From positions 4,915,214 through 4,979,213 of the forward strand of contig OY848924.1 of assembly GCA_963693285.1 (NCBI GenBank): DNA of 64,000 nucleotides. Reading direction: 5' to 3'. The first letter of the stretch is position 1. Each line of letters begins with the position of its first letter. Under the pieces are notes generated by a model. The model did not search any database, was not told the origin of the DNA, and worked only from the letters and a program-made list of their open reading frames with translations. The position numbers were made by a program, and so were the translations under genes. Source of the DNA: Xestospongia muta. Its lineage: Eukaryota > Porifera > Demospongiae > Haplosclerida > Petrosiidae. Shown here in pieces: positions 11,232 to 25,249 of the stretch.

Positions 11232-13390
11232 AAAAAAGATTAGAAATTAACTGTGAAAACTGGTTAAATATGGTGATCTAAACAGTTTAGTAACTTTATC
11301 TATCTTGAATATACTAATAAAGTAGTCTAAATAGGTTAAAACTCTAAAATGAAGTGTTTAGAGCTTTTTGAAAGTTAAAATACATTAGAAATTAAGTGTG
11401 AAAACTGGTTAAATAAGCTGATCTAAAGAGTTTAGTAAGTTTATCTCTCTTAAATATACTAATAAAGTAGTCTAAACAGGTTAAAACTCTAAAATAAAGT
11501 GTTTAGAGCTTTTTGAAAGTTAAAAAAGATTAGAAATTAACTGCGAAATCTTGTTAAAAAGCTGATCTAAAGAATTTAGTAAGTTTATCTGTCTTAAATA
11601 TACTAATAAAGTAGTCTAAATAGGTTAAAACTCTAAAATAAAGTGTTTAGAGGTTTTTGAATGTTAAAAAATATTAGAATAAAGTGTGAAAACTTGATAA
11701 ATAAGCTGATTTAAGACTTTAGTAAGTTTATCTGTCTTAAATATACTAATAAAGTAGTCTAAATAGGTTAACACTCTAAAATAAAGTGTTTAGAGCTTTT
11801 TGAAAGTTAAAAAAGGTAAGAAATTAACGGTGAAACCTTTTTAAAAAAGCTAATCTAAAGTGTTTAGAAAGTTTATTTGTCTTAAATATACTAATAAAGT
11901 AGTCTAAATAGGTTAAACTCGAAAATGAAGATTTTTGAGCTTTGTGAAAGTTAAAAAAGATTAGAAATTAATTGTGAAAAATAGTTAAATAAGGTGATCT
12001 ATAGAGTTTAGTAAGTTTATCTGTCTTAAATGTACGAATAAAGTAGTCTAAATAGATTAAAACACTAAAATAAAGTATTTAAAGGTTTTTGAAAGTTAAA
12101 AAAGATTAGAAATTAAGTGTGAAAACTGGTTAAATAAGCTGATCAAAAGAGTTTAGTAAGTTTATCTGTCTTAAATATACTAATAAAGTAGTCTAAATAG
12201 GTTAAAACTCTAAAATAAAGAGTTTAGAGCTTCTTGAAAGTTAAAAAAAATTAGAAATTAATGTGGAAAATGGTTAAATAAGTTGATCTATAGAGTTTAG
12301 TTAGTTTATCTATCTTAAATATAATAATAAAGTAGTCTAAATAGGTTAAAACTCTAAAATAAAGAGTTTAGATCTTTTTGAAAGTTAAAAAAGATTAGAA
12401 ATTAAGTGTGAAAAATAGTTAAATAAGCTAATCTATAGAGTTTAGTAAGTTTTTTATCTTAAATATACTAATAAAGTAGTCTAAATAGGGTAAAACTCTA
12501 AATAAAGAGTTTAGAGCTTCTTGAATGTTAAAAAAGATTAGAAAACAATTGTGAAAAATGGTTAATAATAAGGTGCTATAAAGAGTTTAGTAACTTTATC
12601 AGTCTTAAGTATATCAATAAAATAGTCTAATAAGGTTAAATCTTAAAATAAAGAGTTTAGAGCTTTTTGAAAGTTCAAAAAGATTAGAAATTAAGTGTGA
12701 AACCTGGTTAAATAAGCTGATATAAAGAGTTTAGTAAGTTTAACTATCTTAAATATACTAATAAAGTAGTCTAAATAGGTTAAAACTCTATAATAAAGTG
12801 TTTAGAGCTTTTTGAAAGTTAAAAAAGATTAGAAATTAATCGTGAAAACTGGTTAAATAAGCTGATCTAAAGAGTTTAGCAAGTTATCTATCTTAAATAT
12901 ACTAATAAAGAAGTCTAAATAGGTTAAAACACTAAAATAAAGAGTTTAGAGCTTTTTGAAAGTTAAAAAGATTAGAAATTAACTGTGAAAACTGGTTAAA
13001 TAAGCTGATCTAAAGAGTTTAGTAAGTTTATTTGTCTTAAATATATAATAAAGTAGTCTAAATAGGTTAAAACTCTAAAAGAAAGAGTTTAGAGCTTTTT
13101 GAAAGTTAAAAAAGATTAGAAATTAACTGTGAAAACTGGTTAAATAAGCTGATCTAAAGTGTTTAGTAAGTTTATCTATCTTAAATATACTAATAAAGTA
13201 GTCTAAATAGGTTAAAACTCTAAAATAAAGAGTTTAGAGCTTTTTGAAAGATAAAAAAAATTAGAAATTAATTGTGAAAAATGGTTAAATAAGGTGATCT
13301 ATAGAGTTTAGTAATTTTTTTATCTTAAATATACTAATAAAATAGTCTAATTAGGTTAAAACTTAAAATAAAGAGTTTAGAGCTTTTTGA
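11232..13390 (+). repeat. Higher-order block C, unit 2
   Basis: This is the second unit of the 2307-bp tandem duplication. It lacks about one monomer near 13.3 kb: unit 1 has separate monomers with ggtgatctatagag and gctaatctatagag, while here the first leads straight into the agtaatttttttatc of the second. Such a fused monomer is the expected product of an in-register deletion between neighbouring repeats. After the unit the array returns to ordinary monomers, some with private variants (13.5-13.9 kb). Confidence 0.8.
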
Positions 13391-13929
13391 AAGTTAAAAA
13401 AGATTAGAAATTAAGTGTGAAACCTGGTTAAATAAGCTCATATAAAGAGTTTAGTAAGTTTATCTATCTTAAATAGACTAATAAAGTAGTCTAAATAGGT
13501 TAAAACTCTATAATAAAGTGTTTAGAGCTTTTTGAAAGTTAAAAAAGATTACAAATTAATTGTGAAATCTAGTTAAATAATCTGAACTAAAGAGTTTAGT
13601 AAGTTTATCTGTCTTAAATATACTAATAAAGTAGTTAAATAGGTTAAGACTGTCAAATAAAGTGTTTTGGGCTTTATGAAAGTTAAAAAAGATTAGAAAT
13701 TAACTGTGAAAACAAGTTAAACAAGCAGATCCAAAGAGTTTAGTAAGTTTATCTGTCTTAAATATACTAATAATGTAGTCAAATATGTTAAAACTCTAAA
13801 ATAAAGTGTTTAGAGCTTTTTGAAAGTTAAAAAAGATAAGAAATTAACGGTGAAAACTGGTTAAAAAATCTAATCTAAAGTGTTGAGTAAGTTTATTTGT
13901 CTTAAATATTCTAATAAAGTAGTCTAAAT

Positions 13930-14740
13930 AGGTTAAAACTCGAAAGTGAAGATTTTAGAGCTTTTTGAAAGTTAAAAAAGATTAGAAATTAATTGAGAAA
14001 AATGGTTAAATAATGTGATCTATAGAGTTTAGTAAGTTTATCTGTGTTAAATCTACTAATAAAGTAGTCTAAATAGGTTAAAATAAAGTGTTTAGAGCTT
14101 TTTGAAAGTTAAAAAAGATTAGAAATTAACTGTGAAAACTGGTTAAATAAGCTGATCTAAAGAGTTTAGTAAGTTTATCTGTCTTAAATATACTAATAAA
14201 GTAGTCTAAATAGGTTAAAACTCTAAAATAAAGAGTTTAGAGCTTTTTGAAAGTTAAAGGAGATTAGAAATTAACGGTGAAAACTGGTTAATTAAGCTGA
14301 TCTAAAGAGTTTAGTAAGTTTATCTGTCTTAAATATACTAATAAAGTAGTCTAAATAGGTTAAAACTCTAAATTAAAGTGTTTAGAGCTTTTTGAAAGTT
14401 AAAAAAGATTAGAAATTAACTGTGAAAACTGATTAAAAGCTGATCTAAAGAGTTTAGTAGGTTTATCTCTTTTAAATATACTAATAAAGTAGTCTAAATA
14501 GGTTAAAACTCGAAAATAAAGAGTTTAGAGCTTTTTGAAAGTTAAAAAAGATTAGAAATTAACTGTGAAAACTGGTTAAATAACTTGAACTAAACAGTTT
14601 AGTGAGTTTATCTCTCTTAAATATACTAATAAAGTAGTCTAAATAGGTTAAAACTCTAAAATAAAGTGTTTAGTTCATTTTGAAAGTTAAAAAAGATTAG
14701 AAATTAAGTGTGAAAACTGGTTAAATAAGCTGATCTAAAG
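13930..14740 (+). repeat. Displaced copy of the 1.29-2.0 kb segment
   Basis: This stretch matches about 1290-2030 at an offset of 12703 bp, about 88 monomers away. The shared marks are gtgttaaatctac (1341/14044), a monomer with an 8-bp internal deletion giving ggttaaaataaagtg (1373/14076), and the short junction aactgattaaaagctg. Several further single-base differences separate the copies. It shows that blocks have also been copied over long distances in the left arm and not only in tandem. Confidence 0.75.
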
Positions 14741-15389
14741 AGTTTAGTAAGTTTATCTGTCTTAAATATACTAATAAAGTAGTCTAAATAGGTTAAAACT
14801 CTAAAATAAAGTGTTTAGAGCTTTTTGAAAGTTAAAAAAGATTAGAAATTAACTGTGAAAACTGGTTAAATAAGCTGATCTAAAGAGTTTAGTAAGTTTA
14901 TCTGTCTTAAATATTCTAATAAAGTAGTCTAAATAGGTTAAAACTCGAAAGTGGAAGATTTTAGAGCTTTTTGAAAGTTAAAGGAGATTAGAAATTAACT
15001 GTGAAAACTGGTTAAATAAGCTGATCTAAAGAGTTTAGTAAGTTTATCTGTCTTAAATATACTAATAAAGTAGTCTAAATAGGTTAAAACTCTAAAATAA
15101 AGTGTTTAGAGCTTTTTGAAAGTTAAAAAAGATTAGAAATTAAGTGTGAAAACTGGTTAAATAAGCAGATCTAAAGAGTTTAGTAAGTTTATCTGTCTTA
15201 AATACACAAATAAAGTAATCTAAATAGGGAAAGCTGTAAAATAAACTGTTTAGACCTTTTTGAAAGTTAAAAAGATTAGAAATTAACTGTGAAAATTGGT
15301 TAAATAAGCTGATCTAAAGAGTTTAGTAAGTTTATCTGTCTAAAATATATATTAAGGTAGTCTAAATAGGTTAAAACTCTAAAATAAAG

Positions 15390-17990
15390 TATTTAGAGCT
15401 TTTTGAAACTTAAAAAAGATTAGAAATTAAGTGTAAAAACTGCTTAAATAAGCTGATCTAAACAGTTTAGTAAGTTTTTTATCTTACATTTACTATTAAA
15501 GTAGTTTAAATAAGTTAAAACTCTAAAATAAACTGTTTAGAGTGTTTTGAAAGGTAAAAAAAATTTGAAATTAAGTGTGAAATCTGGTTAAATAAGCTGA
15601 TCTAAAAAGTTTAGTAAGTTTATCTGTCTTAAATATACTAATAAAGTAGTCTAAATTCGTTAAAACTCTATAATAATGTGTTTAGAGCTTTTTGAAAGTT
15701 AAAAAAGATTAGAAATTAACTGTGAAAACTGGTTAAATAATCTGATCTAAAGAGTTTAGTAAGTTTATCTATCCTAAATATACTAATAAAGTAGTCTAAA
15801 TAGGTTAAAACTCTAAAATAAAGTGCTTAAAGTCTTTTAAAAGTTAAAAAAGATTAGAAATTAATTGTGAAAACTGGTTAAATAAGCTGATCTAAAGAGT
15901 TTAATAAGTTTATCTGTCTTAAATATACTAATAAAGTAGTCTAAATAGGTCAAAACTCTAAAATAAAGTGTTCAAAGCGTTTTAAAGGTTAAAAAAGAGT
16001 AGAAATTAATTATAAAAACTGGCTAAATAAGCTGATCTAAAGATTTTAGTAAGTTTATCTGGCTTAAATATATTAATAAAGTAGTCTAAATAGGTTAAAA
16101 CTCTAAAATAAAGTGATTAGAGCTTTTTGAAAGTTAAAGAAGATTAGAAATTAATTGTGAAAAGTGGTTAAATAAGCTGATTTAAAGAGTTTAGTAATTA
16201 TATCTGTGTTAAATATACAAACAAAGTAGTCTAAATAGGTTAAAACTCTAAAATAAAGTGGTTGAAGCCTTTTAAAAGTTAAAAAAGATTAGAAATTAAT
16301 TGTGAAAACTGGTTAAATAAGCTGATCTAAAGACTTTAGTAAGTTTATCTGTCTTAAATATACTAATAAAGTAGTCTAAATAGGTCAAAACTCTGAAATA
16401 AACTGTTTAAAGCTTTTAAAGGTTAAAAAAGATTAGAAATTAATTGTGAAAACTGGCTAAATAAGGTGATCTAAAGAGTTTAGTATGTCTATCTGTCTTA
16501 AATATATTAATAAAGTAGTCTAAATAGGTTAAAACTCTAAAATAAAGTGATTAGATCCTTTTCAAAGTTAAAATACATTAGAAATTAAGTGTGAAACCTG
16601 GGTAATAAGCTGATCTAAAGAGTTTAGTAAGTTTATCTGTCTTAAATATACTAATAAAGTAGTCTAAATAGGTTAAAACTCTAAAATAAAGTGTTTAGAG
16701 CTTTTTTCAAAGTTAAAAAAGATTAAAAATTAAGTGTGAAAAATGGTTAAATAAGCTGATCTAAAGAGTTTAGTAAGTTTATCTGTCTTAAATATGCTAA
16801 TAAAGTAGTCTAAATAGGTTAAAACTCTAAAATAAAGAGTTTAGAGCTTTTTGAAAATTAAAAATGATTAGAAATTAACAGTGAAAACTGGTTACATAAG
16901 CTGGTCTAAAGAGTTTATTAAGTTTATCTGTCTTAAATATACTATAAAGTGGTATAAATAGGTAAAAACTCTAAAATAAAGAGTTTAGAACTTTTTTAAA
17001 GTTAAAAAGATTAGAAATTAATTGTAAAAACTGGTTAAATAAGCTGATCTAAAGAGTTTAGTTAGTTTATCTATCTAAAATAATCTAAAAAAGTAGTCTA
17101 AATAGATTAAAACTCTAAAATAAAGAGTTTAGAGCTTTTTGAAAGTTAAAAAGATTAGAAATTAATTGTGAAACTGGTTAAATAACGCGATCTAAAGAGT
17201 TTAGTAAGTTTATCTGTTTTAAATATACTAATAAAGTAGTCTAAATAGGTTAAAACTCTAAAATAAAGAGTTTAGAGCTTTTTGAAAGTTAAAAGAGATT
17301 AGAAATTAACAGTGAAAACTGGTTAAATAAGCTGATCTAAAGAGTTTGGTAAGTTTATCTCTCTTAAATATACTAATAAAGTAGTCTAAATAGGTTAAAA
17401 CTCTAAAATAAAGAGTTTACAGCTTTTTGAAAGTTAAAAAGATTAGAAATTAACTGTGAAAACTGGTTAAATAAGCTGATCTAAAGAGTTTAGTAAGTTT
17501 ATCTGTCTTAAATAAACTAATAAAGTAGTCTAAATAGGTTATAACTCTAAAATAAAGTGTTTAGAGCTTTTTGAAAGTTAAAAAAGATTAGAAATTAACT
17601 GTGAAAACTGGTTAAATATGGTGATCTAAACAGTTTAGTAACTTTATCTATCTTGAATATACTAATAAAGTAGTCTAAATAGGTTAAAACTCTAAAATGA
17701 AGTGTTTAGAGCTTTTTGAAAGTTAAAATACATTAGAAATTAAGTGTGAAAACTGGTTAAATAAGCTGATCTAAAGAATTTAGTAAGTTTATCTCTCTTA
17801 AATATACTAATAAAGTAGTCTAAACAGGTTAAAACTCTAAAATAAAGTGTTTAGAGCTTTTTGAAAGTTAAAAAAGATTAGAAATTAACTGCGAAATCTT
17901 GTTAAAAAGCTGATCTAAAGAATTTAGTAAGTTTATCTGTCTTAAATATACTAATAAAGTAGTCTAAATAGGTTAAAACTCTAAAATAAA
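15390..17990 (+). repeat. Higher-order block D, unit 1 (about 18 monomers, 2.6 kb)
   Basis: The unit begins at a monomer with gaaacttaaaaaag and contains the ttcg variant (15656) and the acgcg variant (17185). The next unit starts directly after it with the same gaaacttaaaaaag monomer, giving an offset of 2602-2603 bp. The content corresponds to block B with an offset of 8655 bp (7001 to 15656, 8530 to 17185), so block D was derived from block B or they share a source. Confidence 0.82.
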
Positions 17991-20740
17991 GTGTTTAGAG
18001 CTTTTTGAAACTTAAAAAAGATTAGAAATTAAGTGTAAAAACTGCTTAAATAAGCTGATCTAAACAGTTTAGTAAGTTTTTTATCTTACATTTACTATTA
18101 AAGTAGTTTAAATAAGTTAAAACTCTAAAATAAACTGTTTAGAGTGTTTTGAAAGGTAAAAAAAATTAGAAATTAAGTGTGAAATCTGGTTAAATAAGCT
18201 GATCTAAAAAGTTTAGTAAGTTTATCTGTCTTAAATATACTAATAAAGTAGTCTAAATTCGTTAAAACTCTATAATAATGTGTTTAGAGCTTTTTGAAAG
18301 TTAAAAAAGATTAGAAATTAACTGTGAAAACTGGTTAAATAATCTGATCTAAAGAGTTTAGTAAGTTTATCTATCCTAAATATACTAATAAAGTAGTCTA
18401 AATAGGTTAAAACTCTAAAATAAAGTGCTTAAAGTCTTTTAAAAGTTAAAAAAAGATTAGAAATTAATTGTGAAAACTGGTTAAATAAGCTGATCTAAAG
18501 AGTTTAATAAGTTTATCTGTCTTAAATATACTAATAAAGTAGTCTAAATAGGTCAAAACTCTAAAATAAAGTGTTTAAAGCGTTTTAAAGGTTAAAAAAG
18601 AGTAGAAATTAATTATAAAAACTGGCTAAATAAGCTGATCTAAAGATTTTAGTAAGTTTATCTGGCTTAAATATATTAATAAAGTAGTGTAAATAGGTTA
18701 AAACTCTAAAATAAAGTGATTAGAGCTTTTTGAAAGTTAAAGAAGATTAGAAATTAATTGTGAAAAGTGGTTAAATAAGCTGATTTAAAGAGTTTAGTAA
18801 GTATATCTGTGTTAAATATACAAACAAAGTAGTCTAAATAGGTTAAAACTCTAAAATAAAGTCGTTGAAGCCTTTTAAAAGTTAAAAAAGATTAGAAATT
18901 AATTGTGAAAACTGGTTAAATAAGCTGATCTAAAGACTTTAGTAAGTTCATCTGTCTTAAATATACTAATAAAGTAGTCTAAATAGGTCAAAACTCTGAA
19001 ATAAACTGTTTAAAGCTTTTAAAGGTTAAAAAAGATTAGAAATTAATTGTGAAAACTGGCTAAATAAGGTGATCTAAAGAGTTTAGTATGTCTATCTGTC
19101 TTAAATATATTAATAAAGTAGTCTAAATAGGTTAAAACTCTAAAATAAAGTGATTAGATCCTTTTCAAAGTTAAAATACATTAGAAATTAAGTGTGAAAC
19201 CTGGGTAATAAGCTGATCTAAAGAGTTTAGTAAGTTTATCTGTCTTAAATATACTAATAAAGTAGTCTAAATAGGTTAAAACTCTAAAATAAAGTGTTTA
19301 GAGCTTTTTTCAAAGTTAAAAAAGATTAAAAATTAAGTGTGAAAAATGGTTAAATAAGCTGATCTAAAGAGTTTAGTAAGTTTATCTGTCTTAAATATGC
19401 TAATAAAGTAGTCTAAATAGGTTAAAACTCTAAAATAAAGAGTTTAGAGCTTTTTGAAAATTAAAAATGATTAGAAATTAACAGTGAAAACTGGTTACAT
19501 AAGCTGGTCTAAAGAGTTTATTAAGTTTATCTGTCTTAAATATACTATAAAGTGGTATAAATAGGTAAAAACTCTAAAATAAAGAGTTTAGAACTTTTTT
19601 AAAGTTAAAAAGATTAGAAATTAATTGTAAAAAATGGTTAAATAAGCTGGTCTAAAGAGTTTAGTTAGTTTATCTATCTAAAATAATCTAAAAAAGTAGT
19701 CTAAATAGATTAAAACTCTAAAATAAAGAGTTTAGAGCTTTTTGAAAGTTAAAAAGATTAGAAATTAATTGTGAAACTGGTTAAATAACGCGATCTAAAG
19801 AGTTTAGTAAGTTTATCTGTTTTAAATATACTAATAAAGTAGTCTAAATAGGTTAAAACTCTAAAATAAAGAGTTTAGAGTTTTTTGAAAGTTAAAAGAG
19901 ATTAGAAATTAACAGTGAAAACTGGTTAAATAAGCTGATCTAAAGAGTTTGGTAAGTTTATCTCTCTTAAATATACTAATAAAGTAGTCTAAATAGGTTA
20001 AAACTCTAAAATAAAGAGTTTACAGCTTTTTGAAAGTTAAAAAGATTAGAAATTAACTGTGAAAACTGGTTAAATAAGCTGATCTAAAGAGTTTAGTAAG
20101 TTTATCTGTCTTAAATAAACTAATAAAGTAGTCTAAATAGGTTATAACTCTAAAATAAAGTGTTTAGAGCTTTTTGAAAGTTAAAAAAGATTAGAAATTA
20201 ACTGTGAAAACTGGTTAAATATGGTGATCTAAACAGTTTAGTAACTTTATCTATCTTGAATATACTAATAAAGTAGTCTAAATAGGTTAAAACTCTAAAA
20301 TGAAGTGTTTAGAGCTTTTTGAAAGTTAAAATACATTAGAAATTAAGTGTGAAAACTGGTTAAATAAGCTGATCTAAAGAGTTTAGTAAGTTTATCTCTC
20401 TTAAATATACTAATAAAGTAGTCTAAACAGGTTAAAACTCTAAAATAAAGTGTTTAGAGCTTTTTGAAAGTTAAAAAAGTTTAGAAATTAACTACGAAAT
20501 CTTGTTAAAAAGCTGATCTAAAGAATTTAGTAAGTTTATCTGTCTTAAATATACTAATAAAGTAGTCTAAATAGGTTAAAACTCTAAAATAAAGTGTTTA
20601 GAGGTTTTTGAATATTAAAAAATATTATATAAAGTGTGAAAACTTGATAAATAAGCTGATTTAAGACTTTAGTAAGTTTATCTGTCTTAAATATACTAAT
20701 AAAGTAGTCTAAATAGGTGAAAACTCTAAAATAAAGTGTT
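17991..20740 (+). repeat. Higher-order block D, unit 2
   Basis: This is the second tandem unit, with diagnostic ttcg at 18258 and acgcg at 19788. It matches unit 1 monomer by monomer and runs on to about 20.7 kb, including the aactacgaaatcttg and gataaataagctgatttaag monomers. The same types occur at about 5.5 kb, 9.2 kb and 11.5 kb. The right boundary is approximate. Confidence 0.75.
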
Positions 20741-23090
20741 TAGAGCTTTTTGAAAGTTAAAAAAGATTAGAAATTAAGTGTGAAAACTGGTTAAATAAGC
20801 TGATCTAAAGAGTTTAGTAAGTTTATCTGTCTTAAATACACAAATAAAGTAATCTAAATAGGGAAAGCTGTAAAATAAACTGTTTAGACCTTTTTGAAAG
20901 TTAAAAAGATTAGAAATTAACTGTGAAAACTGGTTAAATAAGCTGATCTAAAGAGTTTAGTAAGTTTATCTGTCTAAAATATATATTAAGGTAGTCTAAA
21001 TAGGTTAAAACTCTAAAATAAAGTATTTAGAGCTTTTTGAACCTTAAAAAAGATTAGAAATTAAGTGTAAAAACTGCTTAAATAAGCTGATCTAAACAGT
21101 TTAGTAAGTTTTTTATCTTACATTTACTAATAAAGTAGTTTAAATAAGTTAAAACTCTAAAATAAACTGTTTAGAGCGTTTTGAAAGGTAAAAAAATTAG
21201 AAATTACGTGTGAAATCTGGTTAAATAAGCTGATCTAAAAAGTTTAGTAAGTTTATCAGTCTTAAATATACTAATAAAGTAGACTAAATTCGTTAAAACT
21301 CTATAATAATGTGTTTAGAGCTTTTTGAAAGTTAAAAAAGATTAGAAATTAACTGTGAAAACTGGTTAAATAATCTGATCTAAAGAGTTTAGTAAGTTTA
21401 TCTATCCTAAATATACTAATAAAGTAGTCTAAATAGGTTAAAACTCTAAAATAAAGTGCTTAAAGTCTTTTAAAAGTTAAAAAAGATTAGAAATTAATTG
21501 TCAAAACTGGTTAAATAAGCTGATCTAAAGAGTTTAATAAGTTTATCTGTCTTAAATATACTAATAAAGTAGTCTAAATAGGTCAAAACTCTAAAATAAA
21601 GTGTTTAAAGCGTTTTAAAGGTTAAAAAAGAGTAGAAATTAATTATAAAAACTGGCTAAATAAGCTGATCTAAAGATTTTAGTAAGTTTATCTGGCTTAA
21701 ATATATTAATAAAGTAGTCTAAATAGGTTAAAACTCTAAAATAAAGTGATTAGAGCTTTTTGAAAGTTAAAGAAGATTAGAAATTAATTGTGAAAAGTGG
21801 TTAAATAAGCTGATTTAAAGAGTTTAGTAAGTATATCTGTGTTAAATATACAAACAAAGTAGTCTAAATAGGTTAAAACTCTAAAATAAAGTGGTTGAAG
21901 CCTTTTAAAAGTTAAAAAAGATTAGAAATTAATTGTGAAAACTGGTTAAATAAGCTGATCTAAAGACTTTAGTAAGTTTATCTGTCTTAAATATACTAAT
22001 AAAGTAGTCTAAATAGGTCAAAACTCTGAAATAAACTGTTTAAAGCTTTTAAAGGTTAAAAAAGATTAGAAATTAATTGTGAAAACTGGCTAAATAAGGT
22101 GATCTAAAGAGTTTAGTATGTCTATCTGTCTTAAATATATTAATAAAGTAGTCTAAATAGGTTAAACCTCTAAAATAAAGTGATTAGATCCTTTTCAAAG
22201 TTAAAATACATTAGAAATTAAGTGTGAAACCTGGGTAATAAGCTGATCTAAAGAGTTTAGTAAGTTTATCTGTCTTAAATATACTAATAAAGTAGTCTAA
22301 ATAGGTTAAAACTCTAAAATAAAGTGTTTAGAGCTTTTTTCAAAGTTAAAAAAGATTAAAAATTAAGTGTGAAAAATGGTTAAATAAGCTGATCTAAAGA
22401 GTTTAGTAAGTTTATCTGTCTTAAATATGCTAATAAAGTAGTCTAAATAGGTTAAAACTCTAAAATAAAGTGTTTAGAGCTTTTTGAAAATTAAAAATGA
22501 TTAGAAATTAACAGTGAAAACTGGTTACATAAGCTGGTCTAAAGAGTTTATTAAGTTTATCTGTCTTAAATATACTATAAAGTGGTATAAATAGGTAAAA
22601 ACTCTAAAATAAAGAGTTTAGAACTTTCTTTAAAGTTAAAAAGATTAGAAATTAATTGTAAAAACTGGTTAAATAAGCTGATCTAAAGAGTTTAGTTAGT
22701 TTGTCTATCTAAAATAATCTAAAAAAGTAGTCTAAATAGATTAAAACTCTAAAATAAAGAGTTTAGAGCTTTTTGAAAGTTAAAAAGATTAGAAATTAAT
22801 TGTGAAACTGGTTAAATAACGCGATCTAAAGAGTTTAGTAAGTTTATCTGTTTTAAATATACTAATAAAGTAGTCTAAATAGGTTAAAACTCTAAAATAA
22901 AGAGTTTAGAGCTTTTTGAAAGTTAAAAAGTTTAGAAATTAACTGTGAAAACTGGTTAAATAAGCTGATCTAAAGAGTTTAGTAAGTTTATCTGTCTTAA
23001 ATAAACTAATAAAGTAGTCTAAATAGGTTATAACTCTAAAATAAAGTGTTTAGAGCTTTTTGAAAGTTAAAAAAGATTAGAAATTAAGTG
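20741..23090 (+). repeat. Higher-order block D, unit 3
   Basis: This is the third unit, with ttcg at 21289 and acgcg at 22819, at an offset of 3031 bp from unit 2 (about 21 monomers). It begins with the aaatacacaaataaag and gggaaagctgtaaaat monomer that also sits at about 0.77, 2.64 and 15.2 kb. Its ttcg-to-acgcg core is 1530 bp, the same as in unit 2. A further partial copy with acgcg at 23976 follows 1157 bp later (8 monomers). Confidence 0.75.
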
Positions 23091-23339
23091 TGAAAACTGG
23101 TTAAATAAGCTGATCTAAAGAGTTTAGTAAGTTTATCTCCCTTAAATATACTAATAAAGTAGTCTAAATAGGTTAAAACTCTAAAATAAAGAGTTTAGAG
23201 CATTTTGAAAGTTAACAAAAGATTAGAAATTAATTATGAAAACTGGTTAAATATGGTGATCTAAAGAGTTTACTAAGTTTATCTGTCTTGAATATACTAA
23301 TAAAGTAGTCTAAATAGGTTAAAAATCTAAAATAAAGTG

Positions 23340-25240
23340 TTTAGAGTTTTTTGAAAGTTAAAAAAGATTAGAAATTAACTGTGAAAACTGGTTAAATATG
23401 GTGATCTAAACAGTTTAGTAACTTTATCTATCTTGAATATACTAATAAAGTAGTCTAAATAGGTTAAAACTCTAAAATGAAGTGTTTAGAGCTTTTTGAA
23501 AGTTAAAATACAGTAGAAATTAAGTGTGAAAACTGGTTAAATAAGCTGATCTAAAGAGTTTAGTAAGTTTATCTGTCTTAAATATGCTAATAAAGTAGTC
23601 TAAATAGGTTAAAACTCTAAAATAAAGTGTTTAGAGCTTTTTGAAAATTAAAAATGATTAGAAATTAACAGTGAAAAATGGTTACATAACCTGGTCTAAA
23701 GAGTTTATTAAGTTTATCTGTCTTAAATATACTATAAAGTGGTATAAATAGGTAAAAACTCTAAAATAAAGAGTTTAGAACTTTTTTTAAAGTTAAAAAG
23801 ATTAGAAATTAATTGTAAAAACTGGTTAAATAAGCTGATCTAAAGAGTTTAGTTAGTTTATCTATCTAAAATAATCTAAAAAAGTAGTCTAAATAGATTA
23901 AAACTCTAAAATAAAGAGTTTAGAGCTTTTTGAAAGTTAAAAAGATTAGAAATTAATTGTGAAACTGGTTAAATAACGCGATCTAAAGAGTTTAGTAAGT
24001 TTATCTGTTTTAAATATACTGATAAAGTAGTCTAAATAGGTTAAAACTCTAAAATAAAGAGTTTAGAGCTTTTTGAAAGTTAAAAGAGATTAGAAATTAA
24101 CAGTGAAAACTGGTTAAATAAGCTGATCTAAAGAGTTTGGTAAGTTTATCTCTCTTAAATATACTAATAAAGTAGTCTAAATAGGTTAAAACTCTAAAAT
24201 AAAGAGTTTACAGCTTTTTGAAAGTTAAAAAGTTTAGAAATTAACTGTGAAAACTGGTTAAATAAGCTGATCTAAAGAGTTTAGTAAGTTTATCTGTCTT
24301 AAATAAACTAATAAAGTAGTCTAAATAGGTTATAACTCTAAAATAAAGTGTTTAGAGCTTTTTGAAAGTTAAAAAAGATTAGAAATTAAGTGGGAAAACT
24401 GGTTAAATAAGCTGATCTAAAGAGTTTAGTAAGTTTATCTCCCTTAAATATACTAATAAAGTAGTCTAAATAGGTTAAAACTCTAAAATAAAGAGTTTAG
24501 AGCATTTTGAAAGTTAAAAAAGATTAGAAATTAATTATGAAAACTGGTTAAATATGGTGATCTAAAGAGTTTACTAAGTTTATCTGTCTTGAATATACTA
24601 ATAAAGTAGTCTAAATAGGTTAAAAATCTAAAATAAAGTGTTTAGAGCTTTTTGAAAGTTAAAAAAGATTAGAAATTAACTGTGAAAACTGGTTAAATAT
24701 GGTGATCTAAACAGTTTAGTAACTTTATCTATCTTGAATATACTAATAAAGTAGTCTAAATAGGTTAAAACTCTAAAATAAAGTGTTTAGAGCTTTTTGA
24801 AAGTTAAAATACATTAGAAATTAAGTGTGAAAACTGGTTAAATAAGCTGATCTAAAGAGTTTAGTAAGTTTATCTCTCTTAAATATACTAATAAAGTAGT
24901 CTAAACAAGTTAAAACTCTAAAATAAAGTGTTTAGAGCTTTTTGAAAGTTAAAAAAGATTAGAAATTAACTGCGAAATCTTGTTAAAAAGCTGATCTAAA
25001 GAATTTAGTAAGTTTATCTGTCTTAAATATACTAATAAAGTAGTCTAAATAGGTTAAAACTCTAAAATAAAGTGTTTAGAGGTTTTTGAATGTTAAAAAA
25101 TATTAGAATTATGTGTGAAAACTTGATAAATAAGCTGATTTAAGAGTTTATTAAGTTTATCTGTCTTAAATATACTAATAAAGTAGTCTAAATAGGTTAA
25201 AACTCTAAAATAAAATGTTTACAACTTTTTTAAAGTTAAA
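23340..25240 (+). repeat. Partial higher-order copy at the end of the left arm
   Basis: This is the last left-arm segment before the inversion. It holds acgcg (23976) and two atatggtgatctaaacag monomers (about 23395 and 24695), and repeats monomer types of the 22.4-23.4 kb stretch at about 1157 bp. The final monomer before the junction (about 25200-25307) is more altered than its neighbours, with aaaatgtttacaac, gattacaaatt and gcttatgtaaag. Such terminal divergence is common at the edge of a satellite block. Confidence 0.65.
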
Positions 25241-25249
25241 AAAGATTAC